This document shows positions 25,290-33,141 of a stretch of DNA of 64,000 nucleotides, in pieces. The stretch covers positions 235,523 to 299,522 of the forward strand of contig DAOTCE010000005.1 of assembly GCA_035452965.1 (NCBI GenBank), given 5' to 3'. Every line of letters starts with the position of its first letter. Positions within the stretch are counted from its first letter, which is position 1. The stretch is from Candidatus Paceibacterota bacterium. GTDB taxonomy: Bacteria > Verrucomicrobiota > Verrucomicrobiia > Limisphaerales > UBA8199. The notes below the pieces were generated by a model. It searched no databases. It was not told the origin of the DNA and saw only the letters and a list, made by a program, of their open reading frames with translations. Both the position numbers and the translations under genes were made by a program.

Positions 25290-27266
25290 ATTACTGCCAA
25301 GACCAAGATCAACGCAGAGCTGTTAATAGGCGCGGCCGTTCTTCTGCTGGCGACGGTAGCTGTGTATTGGCCGGCGGTTCGGGCGGGTTTCATCTGGGAT
25401 GATGATGATATACTGACGGCGAATCCGCTGATCAGCTCGCCGGATGGGCTGCGCCTCATTTGGGGCGGCAGCAATTTTTACGACTATTGGCCCATGACGC
25501 TCACTTCCTTTTGGTGCGAGTGGCGGCTGTGGGGCCTCCATGCCACGGGATATCACGTTACAAATATCCTGCTGCATGCAGGGGCGGCGATCCTCCTCTG
25601 GCGCGTGCTCAGGCATTTGCGAATTCCCGCTGCTTGGCTGGCGATGCTGGTCTTCGCCATCCATCCCATCAATGTGCAGTCGGTCGCCTGGATTACCGAG
25701 CGCAAGAACACTCTGTCGCTGTTCTTCTTTGGTCTGGCATTGCTGGCTTACCTGCGCGCGGAGGTTCGGGCTGCCGATGTCCGCGGTTCGAAGTCCGACG
25801 CCAAAAGTCCTCAGCCCTCAATCCAGAACTCCCAGCGTCTCTGGTATGGGCTTTCGTTCGGCGCGTTTGTACTGGCGCTCCTGAGCAAGACTTCGGTGGT
25901 CGGGCTGCCCGTGGTTCTGCTGTTATCTGTCTGGTGGCTTCGCCGGCTGGACGGCAAGTCGCTCGCGATGCGGGACGTGTGGCGCACGGTCCCGTTCTTT
26001 GCCGTAGCGCTGGGGCTGGCGCTGGTGACGATCTGGTTTCAGTACCAACGCAGCATCAGTACCGACGTGGTCACGACCAGCGACTTCCGCGCGCGGTTGG
26101 TGAGCGCGGGCATGGCGGCGTGGTTCTACCTCGCGAGAATTGTGTTTCCCATTCATCCGACGTTCGTCTATCCGCGTTGGAACTTCTCACCTGATGTCGC
26201 GGTGAACTACCTCCCCGGAGTGGTGCTGCTGGGGCTATGGGGGAGCTGCTGGTGGTACCGAAACCGTTGGGGTCGGCCGTTCTTCTTCGCGTTGAGCTAC
26301 TTCCTCGTGATGCTCTTTCCGGTGCTCGGATTCTTCAAGATTTACTTCCAGAAGTACTCCTTTGTGGCTGACCACTGGCTCTATCCGTCGATGATTGGGA
26401 TTATCGCACTTATTGTCGGTAGCGGCGCGTGGGCGGTGCAAAGGCTCTCAACGGTGTCACGCGCTTTCCCGAGCGCGCGAGGGCGGACTCACTCCGGGGC
26501 CTCTGCGCGAAAACGCGGTGCCCCAGGGACAGCGCTTCCAGCTACCGCTCCCAGGACGCGGATGGCAAACGCAATTGGTGTGCTGGCGGCCGTTGCGGCA
26601 GTGGCGGTCTTGGCCCATTTAACTTGGGCGCAATGTGCGATCTACCAGGATGAGGAGACCCTTTGGCGCGCTACACTCAAGCGCAATCCGAAGTGCTGGA
26701 TGGCCCATCATAACCTGGCCGGTTTGCTCGTTGCCCGGGGTCAGCAGGAGTTGTCCGACAGTGTCGGCGCGCCTGGCTTTTATGGCCCAAGCCCCGCCCT
26801 GGTCGAAAAGTTGGATGAAGCGCTGTTCCATGAAATGGCGGCGATTGCGTGGAAGCCGGACCACGCGGCAGCCGAGCACGGGGCGGGCCACATCCTCAGT
26901 TTGCTCAACAGGACGGACGAAGCCATTCCGCACTTTCGGCGGGCCATCCAACTGCAACCGGATATGGTGTCGGCGCTGGACTCGTTGGCCTTGATTCTGG
27001 CTACGCATGAGAACAGCAGCGTCCGCAATGGAGCCGAAGCCGTGCGTCTGGCCCGGAGCGCTGTCGCTTTGGCGGGCGAACAGGATCCGCGCCTTCTGGA
27101 AACCCTGGCGATTGCCAGTGCCGAGGCGGGTGATTTCCCCGCCGCCGTCCAGGCCGCGCAGAAGGCGCTGAACCTGGCGGTCGCTGCGGGTAACCGAGAC
27201 CTGGCGGGGGAGCTGGCGGCGCAATTACGACTCTTCCAAGCCGGACGCACCATTCGCGGCCGCTAG
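25290..27266 (+). CDS. TPR-containing multispanning membrane protein (PMT/TMTC-like)
   Basis: A protein of about 658 residues with some ten hydrophobic helices followed by tetratricopeptide-type helices (about 480-650). RAGFIWDDDDIL after the first helix is the acidic motif typical of bacterial O-mannosyltransferase-like/TMTC relatives, and HATGYHVTNILLHA matches the next loop. The only ATG/GTG/TTG start in frame is a GTG at 25362, which would cut through the first helix (ELLIGAAVLLLATVAV). A good ribosome-binding site (AGGTGA, 25274-25279) sits before ATT/ACG/ATT codons at 25284-25292, so translation may start there. Two in-frame low-complexity inserts lie near 25785-25835 and 26455-26565. 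Confidence 0.7.
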   Translation: MTAKTKINAELLIGAAVLLLATVAVYWPAVRAGFIWDDDDILTANPLISSPDGLRLIWGGSNFYDYWPMTLTSFWCEWRLWGLHATGYHVTNILLHAGAAILLWRVLRHLRIPAAWLAMLVFAIHPINVQSVAWITERKNTLSLFFFGLALLAYLRAEVRAADVRGSKSDAKSPQPSIQNSQRLWYGLSFGAFVLALLSKTSVVGLPVVLLLSVWWLRRLDGKSLAMRDVWRTVPFFAVALGLALVTIWFQYQRSISTDVVTTSDFRARLVSAGMAAWFYLARIVFPIHPTFVYPRWNFSPDVAVNYLPGVVLLGLWGSCWWYRNRWGRPFFFALSYFLVMLFPVLGFFKIYFQKYSFVADHWLYPSMIGIIALIVGSGAWAVQRLSTVSRAFPSARGRTHSGASARKRGAPGTALPATAPRTRMANAIGVLAAVAAVAVLAHLTWAQCAIYQDEETLWRATLKRNPKCWMAHHNLAGLLVARGQQELSDSVGAPGFYGPSPALVEKLDEALFHEMAAIAWKPDHAAAEHGAGHILSLLNRTDEAIPHFRRAIQLQPDMVSALDSLALILATHENSSVRNGAEAVRLARSAVALAGEQDPRLLETLAIASAEAGDFPAAVQAAQKALNLAVAAGNRDLAGELAAQLRLFQAGRTIRGR

Positions 27267-27278
27267 CGAGAAAATTGG

Positions 27279-28058
27279 TCAATCCGGTCGGAGACCCGCC
27301 TGCGGGAATCCCGCCGCCTCCTGGATACCTCCCAGCAGGTGTTTGAGGAACATCGGTTCGGTAAAGCTGGCTTCAGTGTGCCCCAGCGCAGTGTACCAAA
27401 TGTGGCCTTTGCCGGCCTGCTTGCACCAGGCAATCGGATGGTCCTCGCCCATTGTGCCGCCTTGATAGGTGGTTTCATCCAAGGTTGCCAGCACGCGAGC
27501 CTTGCCACGCGGGCTGGTGATGAAGTTGTACCATTCATCGGTGCGAACCCAATGCTTGGGCAACGGCGCGGTCGAAAGATGCTTCCGGTCCTCGACGTCG
27601 ACAGTCGCCTGGACAATCGCCGAGTGGTTGGTGAACCGGGCGCAAAGTGCCTCGCCGTACCATGGCCAAGTGCCTTCCGTCGCCGCATCCCCGGCCACGG
27701 CGGCGTGGACCGCGGCCAGCCCGCCGCCCCGTTCGATAAAGTCCTTGAATGCCGCCTGCTGCTCCTCGTTCAGGATATCGCCGGATGTGCTGAGGAATAT
27801 AACCACTTTATACCGGGCGAGATTCGTGCCGGTGAATGCGCCAGCATCCTCGGTCGCGTCCACGCGGAAACCGTGCTTGTCCCCGAGCTGTCTGATGGCG
27901 GCGATGCCATTGGTGATCGAGGCATGGCGGAACATCAGCGTCTTCGAGAACACCAGCGCGTGGAAATCGGGGCTCGGCGTCGGATCTTGTCCGGGTGCCA
28001 GGGCAACTGAAGCCAGCAACGCTATGCAGATGCCAAGCACATTCCTGGAAATTGTCAT
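27279..28058 (-). CDS. ThuA-like domain secreted protein
   Basis: A 259-residue exported protein (signal peptide about 1-22, ending near LAPGQ) with a ThuA (trehalose utilization-like, class-I glutamine amidotransferase-like) domain. Family landmarks are ALVFSKTLMFRHASI, VVIFLSTSGDILN, FIERGGGLAAVHAA, the segment with WYNF, and the end HIWYTALGHTEASF. The ATG at 28058 was chosen over an in-frame start at 28088 because it gives a better signal peptide. ThuA proteins are abundant in Verrucomicrobiota near sugar-degradation genes; the reaction is not established. It ends 12 bases from the TPR gene on the other strand. Confidence 0.85.
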   Translation of the reverse strand: MTISRNVLGICIALLASVALAPGQDPTPSPDFHALVFSKTLMFRHASITNGIAAIRQLGDKHGFRVDATEDAGAFTGTNLARYKVVIFLSTSGDILNEEQQAAFKDFIERGGGLAAVHAAVAGDAATEGTWPWYGEALCARFTNHSAIVQATVDVEDRKHLSTAPLPKHWVRTDEWYNFITSPRGKARVLATLDETTYQGGTMGEDHPIAWCKQAGKGHIWYTALGHTEASFTEPMFLKHLLGGIQEAAGFPQAGLRPD

Positions 28059-28229
28059 GGCCGTAGCATGGCGCGCCCCCACGGGCACTCAAGAATTTTC
28101 GCGCCTGAAGAGATTGCCTTACGGCTTGGCAGGCGGGAAACACTCTAATAGTCTCGCGGTCAGTTGCGGGACACGGCTCCGCCAGCGGAATCCGCAGAAT
28201 GCGCGCCGTGTTCCAAAACACAGAAAGCC

Positions 28230-29405
28230 ATGATTGCTCAAACCTGGACCAGCCGCCAGCGCGTGACGGCGGCGTTAAACCACAAGGAACCTGACCGTGT
28301 GCCCTACGACCTGGGAGGCACGATTCTCACCGGCATACATCATCGGGCCTATCGGCGGCTGCGGCAGCATCTCGGCCTGCCGGAAGCCGCCATCGAAATC
28401 GAGGACCCGATCCAGCAGCTCGCCCGGGTGCACGAGGATGTGAAGAAGAAGCTGCAGGTGGACGTGTGGGGCGTCAACCCTTCCAAACCGCGCGGCATCG
28501 GCGCGCTGCCCTGGAGCGAGGACGGCTACGACAAGCTGGTGGATGAATGGGGCATCGAGTGGTGGAAGCCGCAGGAAGGCGGCTTCTACTACGATATGCG
28601 GCGGCATCCGTTGGCTGAGATTGACACGCTGGAGGGCCTCGCGAAGTACCAGTTTCCCGACCCGCTCGACCCCGGCCGCTACGAAGGCATGGTCGCCCGC
28701 GCCAACGAGCTGATGAACAAGAAGCAGGTCGCCTACGTCCTCGGCCGCAACGCCCCCGGCGTCTTTGAGATTGCTCTTTGGATGCGCGGCTTCGAGAACT
28801 TCTACTGCGACATGGTTGCCAACCAGCCCTTCGCCGAGGCGCTGCTGGACATCATCATGGAAATCAAAATGAAGTATTGGGCCCGCGCGCTCGAATTACT
28901 GGGCCCGAACGTCATGATGATCTCCGAGGCCGACGACCTGGCCAGCCAGAACCGTTGCCTGGTCAGCCCGGAGCTGTACCGCAAGCTCATCAAGCCGCGG
29001 CATACCAAGCTCTTCGCCTTCATCAAGAAGCAAGCCCAGGTGCCCGTGCAGATTTTCTACCACTCCTGCGGCGCCATCACCGAGCTGCTCCCCGACCTGA
29101 TTGAGTCGGGCATTGACATCCTCAACCCGGTGCAGGTGAGCGCCGCGGGCATGGACACCCGGGAGCTAAAAAGGAAGTTCGGCAAGGACCTCACCTTCTA
29201 TGGCGGCGGCGTGGACACGCAGCACGTGCTGCCGCACGGCACGCCACAGCAAGTCCGCGACGAGGTCAAGCGCCGCGTAGACGACCTGGCCCCCGGCGGT
29301 GGCTTCATCTTCAACACCGTCCACAACATCCAGGCCGACGTCCCCCCCGAGAACATCGTGGCGATGTGGGAAACGGTCCGCGACTACGGCGTCTACGGAC
29401 GGTAG
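28230..29405 (+). CDS. URO-D family methyltransferase 1
   Basis: A 391-residue cytoplasmic protein of the uroporphyrinogen decarboxylase superfamily, here most likely a methylcobamide-linked methyltransferase rather than a haem enzyme. It starts with SRQRVTAALNHKEPDRVPYD and has the His-x-Cys metal site FYHSCGAITELLPDLI (about 289). At the third metal-ligand position used by MtaA there is FNTVHNIQADVPPENI with no cysteine; the histidine may substitute. The ATG at 28230 gives the family start. Together with 31571, 32238 and 33142 it forms a methyl-transfer set; the methyl donor is unknown. Confidence 0.78.
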   Translation: MIAQTWTSRQRVTAALNHKEPDRVPYDLGGTILTGIHHRAYRRLRQHLGLPEAAIEIEDPIQQLARVHEDVKKKLQVDVWGVNPSKPRGIGALPWSEDGYDKLVDEWGIEWWKPQEGGFYYDMRRHPLAEIDTLEGLAKYQFPDPLDPGRYEGMVARANELMNKKQVAYVLGRNAPGVFEIALWMRGFENFYCDMVANQPFAEALLDIIMEIKMKYWARALELLGPNVMMISEADDLASQNRCLVSPELYRKLIKPRHTKLFAFIKKQAQVPVQIFYHSCGAITELLPDLIESGIDILNPVQVSAAGMDTRELKRKFGKDLTFYGGGVDTQHVLPHGTPQQVRDEVKRRVDDLAPGGGFIFNTVHNIQADVPPENIVAMWETVRDYGVYGR

Positions 29406-29641
29406 CGGAAATCCGAAACCTACCGTCCCTTTCGCCAGAACGCTCATCCTCTCTAACGAGTAGCTGGCCGAGGACGTTGGTCACTTGAAGCAATCCTGCC
29501 TGGATTCGCAGGCAGAACATGACTACCCAGTCCCCAGAGGCAATTCGACACATCCGCCGGCCATCGGCGCCACGCTCAGGAACCAGGCAGAGAACGAAGC
29601 GATTCGACCCCACCATACCGGACAACCGGTTGAGGCCCACA

Positions 29642-29708
29642 AGGGAGCCTCACCGTATGCACACCGTATCCACACCGTATCCACACCGTGGATACAGCCT
29701 TGACATCG
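29642..29708 (+). repeat. 67-bp dispersed element, copy 1
   Basis: Aligns without gaps to the reverse complement of 54810-54876; 60 of 67 positions agree and the last 29 (29680-29708) are identical. Six of the seven differences fall in the first half and are transitions. It contains an 11-bp periodic array and an inverted repeat (see separate entry). Confidence 0.85.
29653..29696 (+). repeat. Four 11-bp units (CCGTATCCACA-type) within copy 1
   Basis: Units at 29653-29663 (CCGTATGCACA), 29664-29674 and 29675-29685 (both CCGTATCCACA) and 29686-29696 (CCGTGGATACA). The last two form a perfect inverted repeat, GTATCCAC-ACC-GTGGATAC (29677-29695). Each GTATCCACA differs by one base from the DnaA-box TTATCCACA. 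One unit per helical turn suggests a protein-binding array. Confidence 0.75.
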
Positions 29709-30063
29709 TCGTGGAGAATCAGCGTAAAACACTGTCTTTGCCTCACTTACGCGCATGAAGCGGCTAAAGATCGTTCTGGAGCCCAAATCTTCCGTAAGTG
29801 CCTAAAAATATGATAGTTCTGGAAAATAGGCTCCACTCGGCCTTGCATCATCAACAAGCGCCCATCCAGTCCAAGCGAGGCAAATCGAACAACCGACCTG
29901 CCGGCGTCACCAATGTGGTTGTGTGCCAATATGGCACGTAGTGGAGCAAAGAACAAAGGCCTCGCAAACTACCTTGCCCGCCAGATTCCGACCACCTGTT
30001 GCGTTTGGCATTCGGGGCGCAAACCCATTGACGCCCGCGCTCTTGGCTGAGAGAGTGGCGCCC

Positions 30064-31506
30064 ATGCCAGTTGATGCCGCGCCTGCTGCCCGGCCGTCGC
30101 CGACGGTTCGCACCAACCTTTCCTACCTGATCCCCATCTGCCTGGTCGCCACGCTTGGCGGGCTGCTCTTTGGCTACGACACCGGCGTTATCTCCGGAGC
30201 CATTGAATTCCTGACGGCGCGTTTCGCGCTCGACGTGGTGATGAAGGGTTGGGCCTCCGGCTGCGTGCTGATCGGCTGCGCGACGGGCGTGCTCATCGTC
30301 GGGCCCATTTCAGATCGTTTCGGGCGCAAGAAAGCCCTGCTGCTCGCGGCGGCGCTCTTCCTGGCTTCCGCCGTCGGAACCGCGCTGCCGCGCGACATCT
30401 GGACCTTCATCCTGTTCCGTTGGCTGGGCGGCATCGGCATCGGCATCGCCTCCATGTCCACGCCCATGTATATCGCCGAGATCGCCCCGGCGCACTTGCG
30501 CGGACGCCTCGTGTCCGTGAATCAGATCGCCATCGTCGGGGGCATTCTTGTCGTCTATTTCGTCAACTACTTCATCGCCCGCTCCGGCAACCAGGCCTGG
30601 AACGAGGCGGTCGGCTGGCGCTGGATGTTCGCCAGCGGGATCCTCCCCTCGGTTGCCTTCGGCCTATTGCTGCTGGGCATTCCCGAAAGCCCGCGCTGGC
30701 TCGTTGAGATGGGCCGCGCCCCGGAAGCCGAGACAATCCTCACCAAAATCGCCGGTGCGGACTTTGCCCGGACCGAACTCGCGAGCATCCGCGAGGCACT
30801 GTCCACCGCAAGGGGCAATTGGGCCGAGCTCTTCTCGCGCGCCCTGCGGCTGCCGTTGATCGTGGGCATTCTCCTGGCCATCCTGCAGCAAGTCACGGGC
30901 ATCAATGTCTTCCTTTACTTCGGCACCACTATCTTCAAGAACATGAGCGCCTCGACCGGCGTAGATGCCGGGATGCTCCAGCAAATCGTTATTGGCGGCG
31001 CCAGCGCGCTATCCACCGTGGTGGCCATCGCCACTGTGGACAAATGGGGGCGCAAACCGCTCATGTTCCTCGGCGCGACGGGCATGGGCACCAGCCTGCT
31101 GGCGATGGGCCTGATGGCCCAGAATATCGCCGACCCGTCCACTGTCAGCGGCTGGATGCTCTTCTTCATCATCATCTACGTCGTCTGCTTCGGGCTCTCG
31201 GTCGGCCCGGTGACATGGGTGATCCTATCGGAGATTTACCCCACGGCCATCCGCGGACGCGCCTTGGGCCTGGCCACCTTCTTCCTGTGGATGGCCGACT
31301 ACGCCGTCACGCAGACCTTCCCGATGATGGACGCCAAAGACTCCTGGTTCGTGCAGCGCTTCAACCACGCCTTCCCGTTCTACGTCTATGCCCTCTTCTG
31401 CGTGGCGCTCATTGTCGTCCTCTGGCGCCTGGTGCCCGAAACCAAAGGCCGCTCCCTGGAGGAAATCGAGCGAAGCTGGGCCGCCAAATCCGCAATTCGC
31501 CGTTGA
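30064..31506 (+). CDS. Sugar-porter family MFS transporter
   Basis: A 480-residue, twelve-helix permease of the sugar porter family. It has GGLLFGYDTGVISGA in helix 1, the loop motif GPISDRFGRKKALLL, RWLGGIGIGIASMSTPMYIA (helix 4), PESPRWLV in the central loop, QQVTGINVFLYF in helix 7 and VPETKGRSLEEIE at the end, the full diagnostic set. It should import a monosaccharide or polyol with protons. The ATG at 30064 gives the family N-terminus; a longer frame to 29923 lacks support. Its position between methyl-transfer genes raises the possibility that the substrate is a methylated sugar; that is inference. Confidence 0.92.
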   Translation: MPVDAAPAARPSPTVRTNLSYLIPICLVATLGGLLFGYDTGVISGAIEFLTARFALDVVMKGWASGCVLIGCATGVLIVGPISDRFGRKKALLLAAALFLASAVGTALPRDIWTFILFRWLGGIGIGIASMSTPMYIAEIAPAHLRGRLVSVNQIAIVGGILVVYFVNYFIARSGNQAWNEAVGWRWMFASGILPSVAFGLLLLGIPESPRWLVEMGRAPEAETILTKIAGADFARTELASIREALSTARGNWAELFSRALRLPLIVGILLAILQQVTGINVFLYFGTTIFKNMSASTGVDAGMLQQIVIGGASALSTVVAIATVDKWGRKPLMFLGATGMGTSLLAMGLMAQNIADPSTVSGWMLFFIIIYVVCFGLSVGPVTWVILSEIYPTAIRGRALGLATFFLWMADYAVTQTFPMMDAKDSWFVQRFNHAFPFYVYALFCVALIVVLWRLVPETKGRSLEEIERSWAAKSAIRR

Positions 31507-31570
31507 CTCGAATTGCCGCCCCCGTTTAGTCTGCCTGCCAACGTCTGCAAATCGTATCGAAAGGACTGCT

Positions 31571-32209
31571 ATGCCGGACCTGAAAAAACTTTATGACTCG
31601 GTGGTGAGCGGCGACGCCAAGGCCACCCAGGCAATCACCAAAGAAGCCCTGGACGCAGGGGTTGACCCGCTCACGCTGGTCAACGAACACATGGTTCCCG
31701 CCATGGACGAAGTGGGCCGCCGCTTCGAGGCCAATGAGTATTTCGTCCCCGAATTACTCATCTCCGCCCGCGCGATGAAGGCCTCCCTCGAACTCATCCG
31801 CCCGCTTCTCATCGCCCGCGGCGACAAACCGGTCGGCCGCGTCGCCATCGGCACCGTCAAAGGCGATCTGCACGACATCGGCAAGAACCTTGTCGCCTCG
31901 CTGCTCGAAGGCGGCGGCTTCGAGGTGATTGACTTGGGCGTCAACGTGCCTCCGGAGAGGTTCATTGAGACGGTCAACGAGAAGCAGGCCAATATCATCG
32001 CCATGTCCGCCCTGCTTACCACCACCATGCCGTCCATGAAGACCACCATTGACGCCCTCAAACAGGCAGGCGTGCGCGACAAGGTCAAAGTCCTCATCGG
32101 CGGCGCCCCCATCACCCAGAAATACGCCGAGGAAATCGGCGCGGACGGCTACAGCGAAAACGCCGTCGGTGCCGTGGCCCTGGCCAAGAAGGTTGTGGCG
32201 CCGGCATAA
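31571..32209 (+). CDS. Corrinoid (B12-binding) methyltransferase protein
   Basis: A 212-residue protein of the MtaC/MtbC/MttC type that carries the methyl group on cobalamin. Residues 1-85 form the helical cap domain (VPAMDEVGRRFEANEYFVPE), followed by a Rossmann B12-binding domain with the base-off/His-on motif GDLHDIGKN (about 97-105), SALLTTTMPSM and VLIGGAPIT. The ATG at 31571 follows AAAGGA at a suitable distance. It sits 65 bases after the transporter and 28 before the homocysteine methyltransferase, so the three probably form one transcript. The reductive activase (RamA-type) needed to rescue inactive Co(II) is not in the window. Confidence 0.93.
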   Translation: MPDLKKLYDSVVSGDAKATQAITKEALDAGVDPLTLVNEHMVPAMDEVGRRFEANEYFVPELLISARAMKASLELIRPLLIARGDKPVGRVAIGTVKGDLHDIGKNLVASLLEGGGFEVIDLGVNVPPERFIETVNEKQANIIAMSALLTTTMPSMKTTIDALKQAGVRDKVKVLIGGAPITQKYAEEIGADGYSENAVGAVALAKKVVAPA

Positions 32210-32237
32210 AGCGCGCGGCCTAGCCGCCTTACCGGCG

Positions 32238-33107
32238 ATGCACCCGCTCATCCAGGAACTCGTCTCCCGCGGGCCGGTGATTACCGACGGCGCATGGGGC
32301 ACCGAGTTGCAGGCGCGCGGACTCGGCGTGGGTGACTTCCCGGATATCTGGAACCTCACGCATGCCGACCGCGTCGGTGAGGTTGCGTCGGCTTACGTCG
32401 CCGCTGGCAGCCAGGTCATCCTCACCAACACCTTCGGCGCCAACCGCATCCGTCTCAGCGAACAGTCTGCGGCAGACCGCGCGGGCGAGATCAACGCCCG
32501 GGGAGTGGAGATTTCCCTCAAGGCGGCAGCCGGCAAGGCCCGCGTATTCGCCTCCCTCGGGCCGACCGGCAAGCTGCTCGCGAACGGCGATGTGACCGAG
32601 GGCGAACTGCGCGCCGCGTTCGGCGAGCAGGCGCGGGCGCTGGCGCAGGCCGGAGCCTATGCCCTGCTGGTCGAGACCATGTCGGACCTCGAGGAAGCCA
32701 GGATCGCTGTGGGCGCTGCGCGCGAAACCGGCTTGCCCGTCGTCGCCTGCATGGTGTTCGACAGCGGCAAAGACAAGGACCGCACCATGATGGGCATCAC
32801 CCCGGAGCAAGCCGCCAAGGCGCTCACCGAAGCCGGCGCGGACGTTATCGGGGCCAACTGCGGCCAGGGAATCGCCGGCTTTATTACGATCTGCCAGCGC
32901 CTCCACGCCGCGACTGACCGGCCGATTTGGATGAAACCTAACGCCGGCCTCCCCATCATGGTAGCTGGCCGCGCACGCTACACTACGACACCCACGGATT
33001 TTGCCGGTTATATCCCGGCACTGATCAAAGCGGGCGCCAGCTTCCTAGGCGGCTGCTGCGGCACTCGACCCGATTTCATCGCCGCCATCCGCCACTCCTC
33101 CAGGTAG
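32238..33107 (+). CDS. Homocysteine S-methyltransferase (BHMT/MmuM-like)
   Basis: A 289-residue zinc enzyme of the S-methyltransferase (pfam02574) family, like the N-terminal module of MetH. It has ITDGAWGTELQARGL (about 13-27), the first zinc cysteine in GANCGQGI (about 213) and the Cys-Cys pair in LGGCCGTRPDF (about 274), the three zinc ligands. It would transfer a methyl group to homocysteine to form methionine. In this cluster the donor is probably the methylated corrinoid protein encoded just upstream. The ATG at 32238 gives the family start. Confidence 0.9.
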   Translation: MHPLIQELVSRGPVITDGAWGTELQARGLGVGDFPDIWNLTHADRVGEVASAYVAAGSQVILTNTFGANRIRLSEQSAADRAGEINARGVEISLKAAAGKARVFASLGPTGKLLANGDVTEGELRAAFGEQARALAQAGAYALLVETMSDLEEARIAVGAARETGLPVVACMVFDSGKDKDRTMMGITPEQAAKALTEAGADVIGANCGQGIAGFITICQRLHAATDRPIWMKPNAGLPIMVAGRARYTTTPTDFAGYIPALIKAGASFLGGCCGTRPDFIAAIRHSSR

Positions 33108-33141
33108 GGACGCCTCGCCGAGGCGTCCGAGTCCCACGCCT

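Larger units (their letters stand above)
29406..30063. other. Long non-coding gap with a dispersed 67-bp element
   Basis: This 658-bp stretch between a methyltransferase and a sugar-type transporter has no supported gene. It carries one copy of a 67-bp element (29642-29708) and below-average GC around 29780-29850. The segment before the transporter ATG (30064) is an open extension without family match. No B12 riboswitch consensus was recognised by eye. Confidence 0.5.

Noticed and set aside
29653..29696. Replication origin based on DnaA-like boxes
   Set aside because: No dnaA, dnaN or AT-rich unwinding region nearby, and a second copy of the element exists elsewhere; boxes differ from consensus.
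29406..30063. B12 riboswitch in the corrinoid cluster
   Set aside because: I looked for the conserved B12-box and its helices by eye and saw no convincing match.
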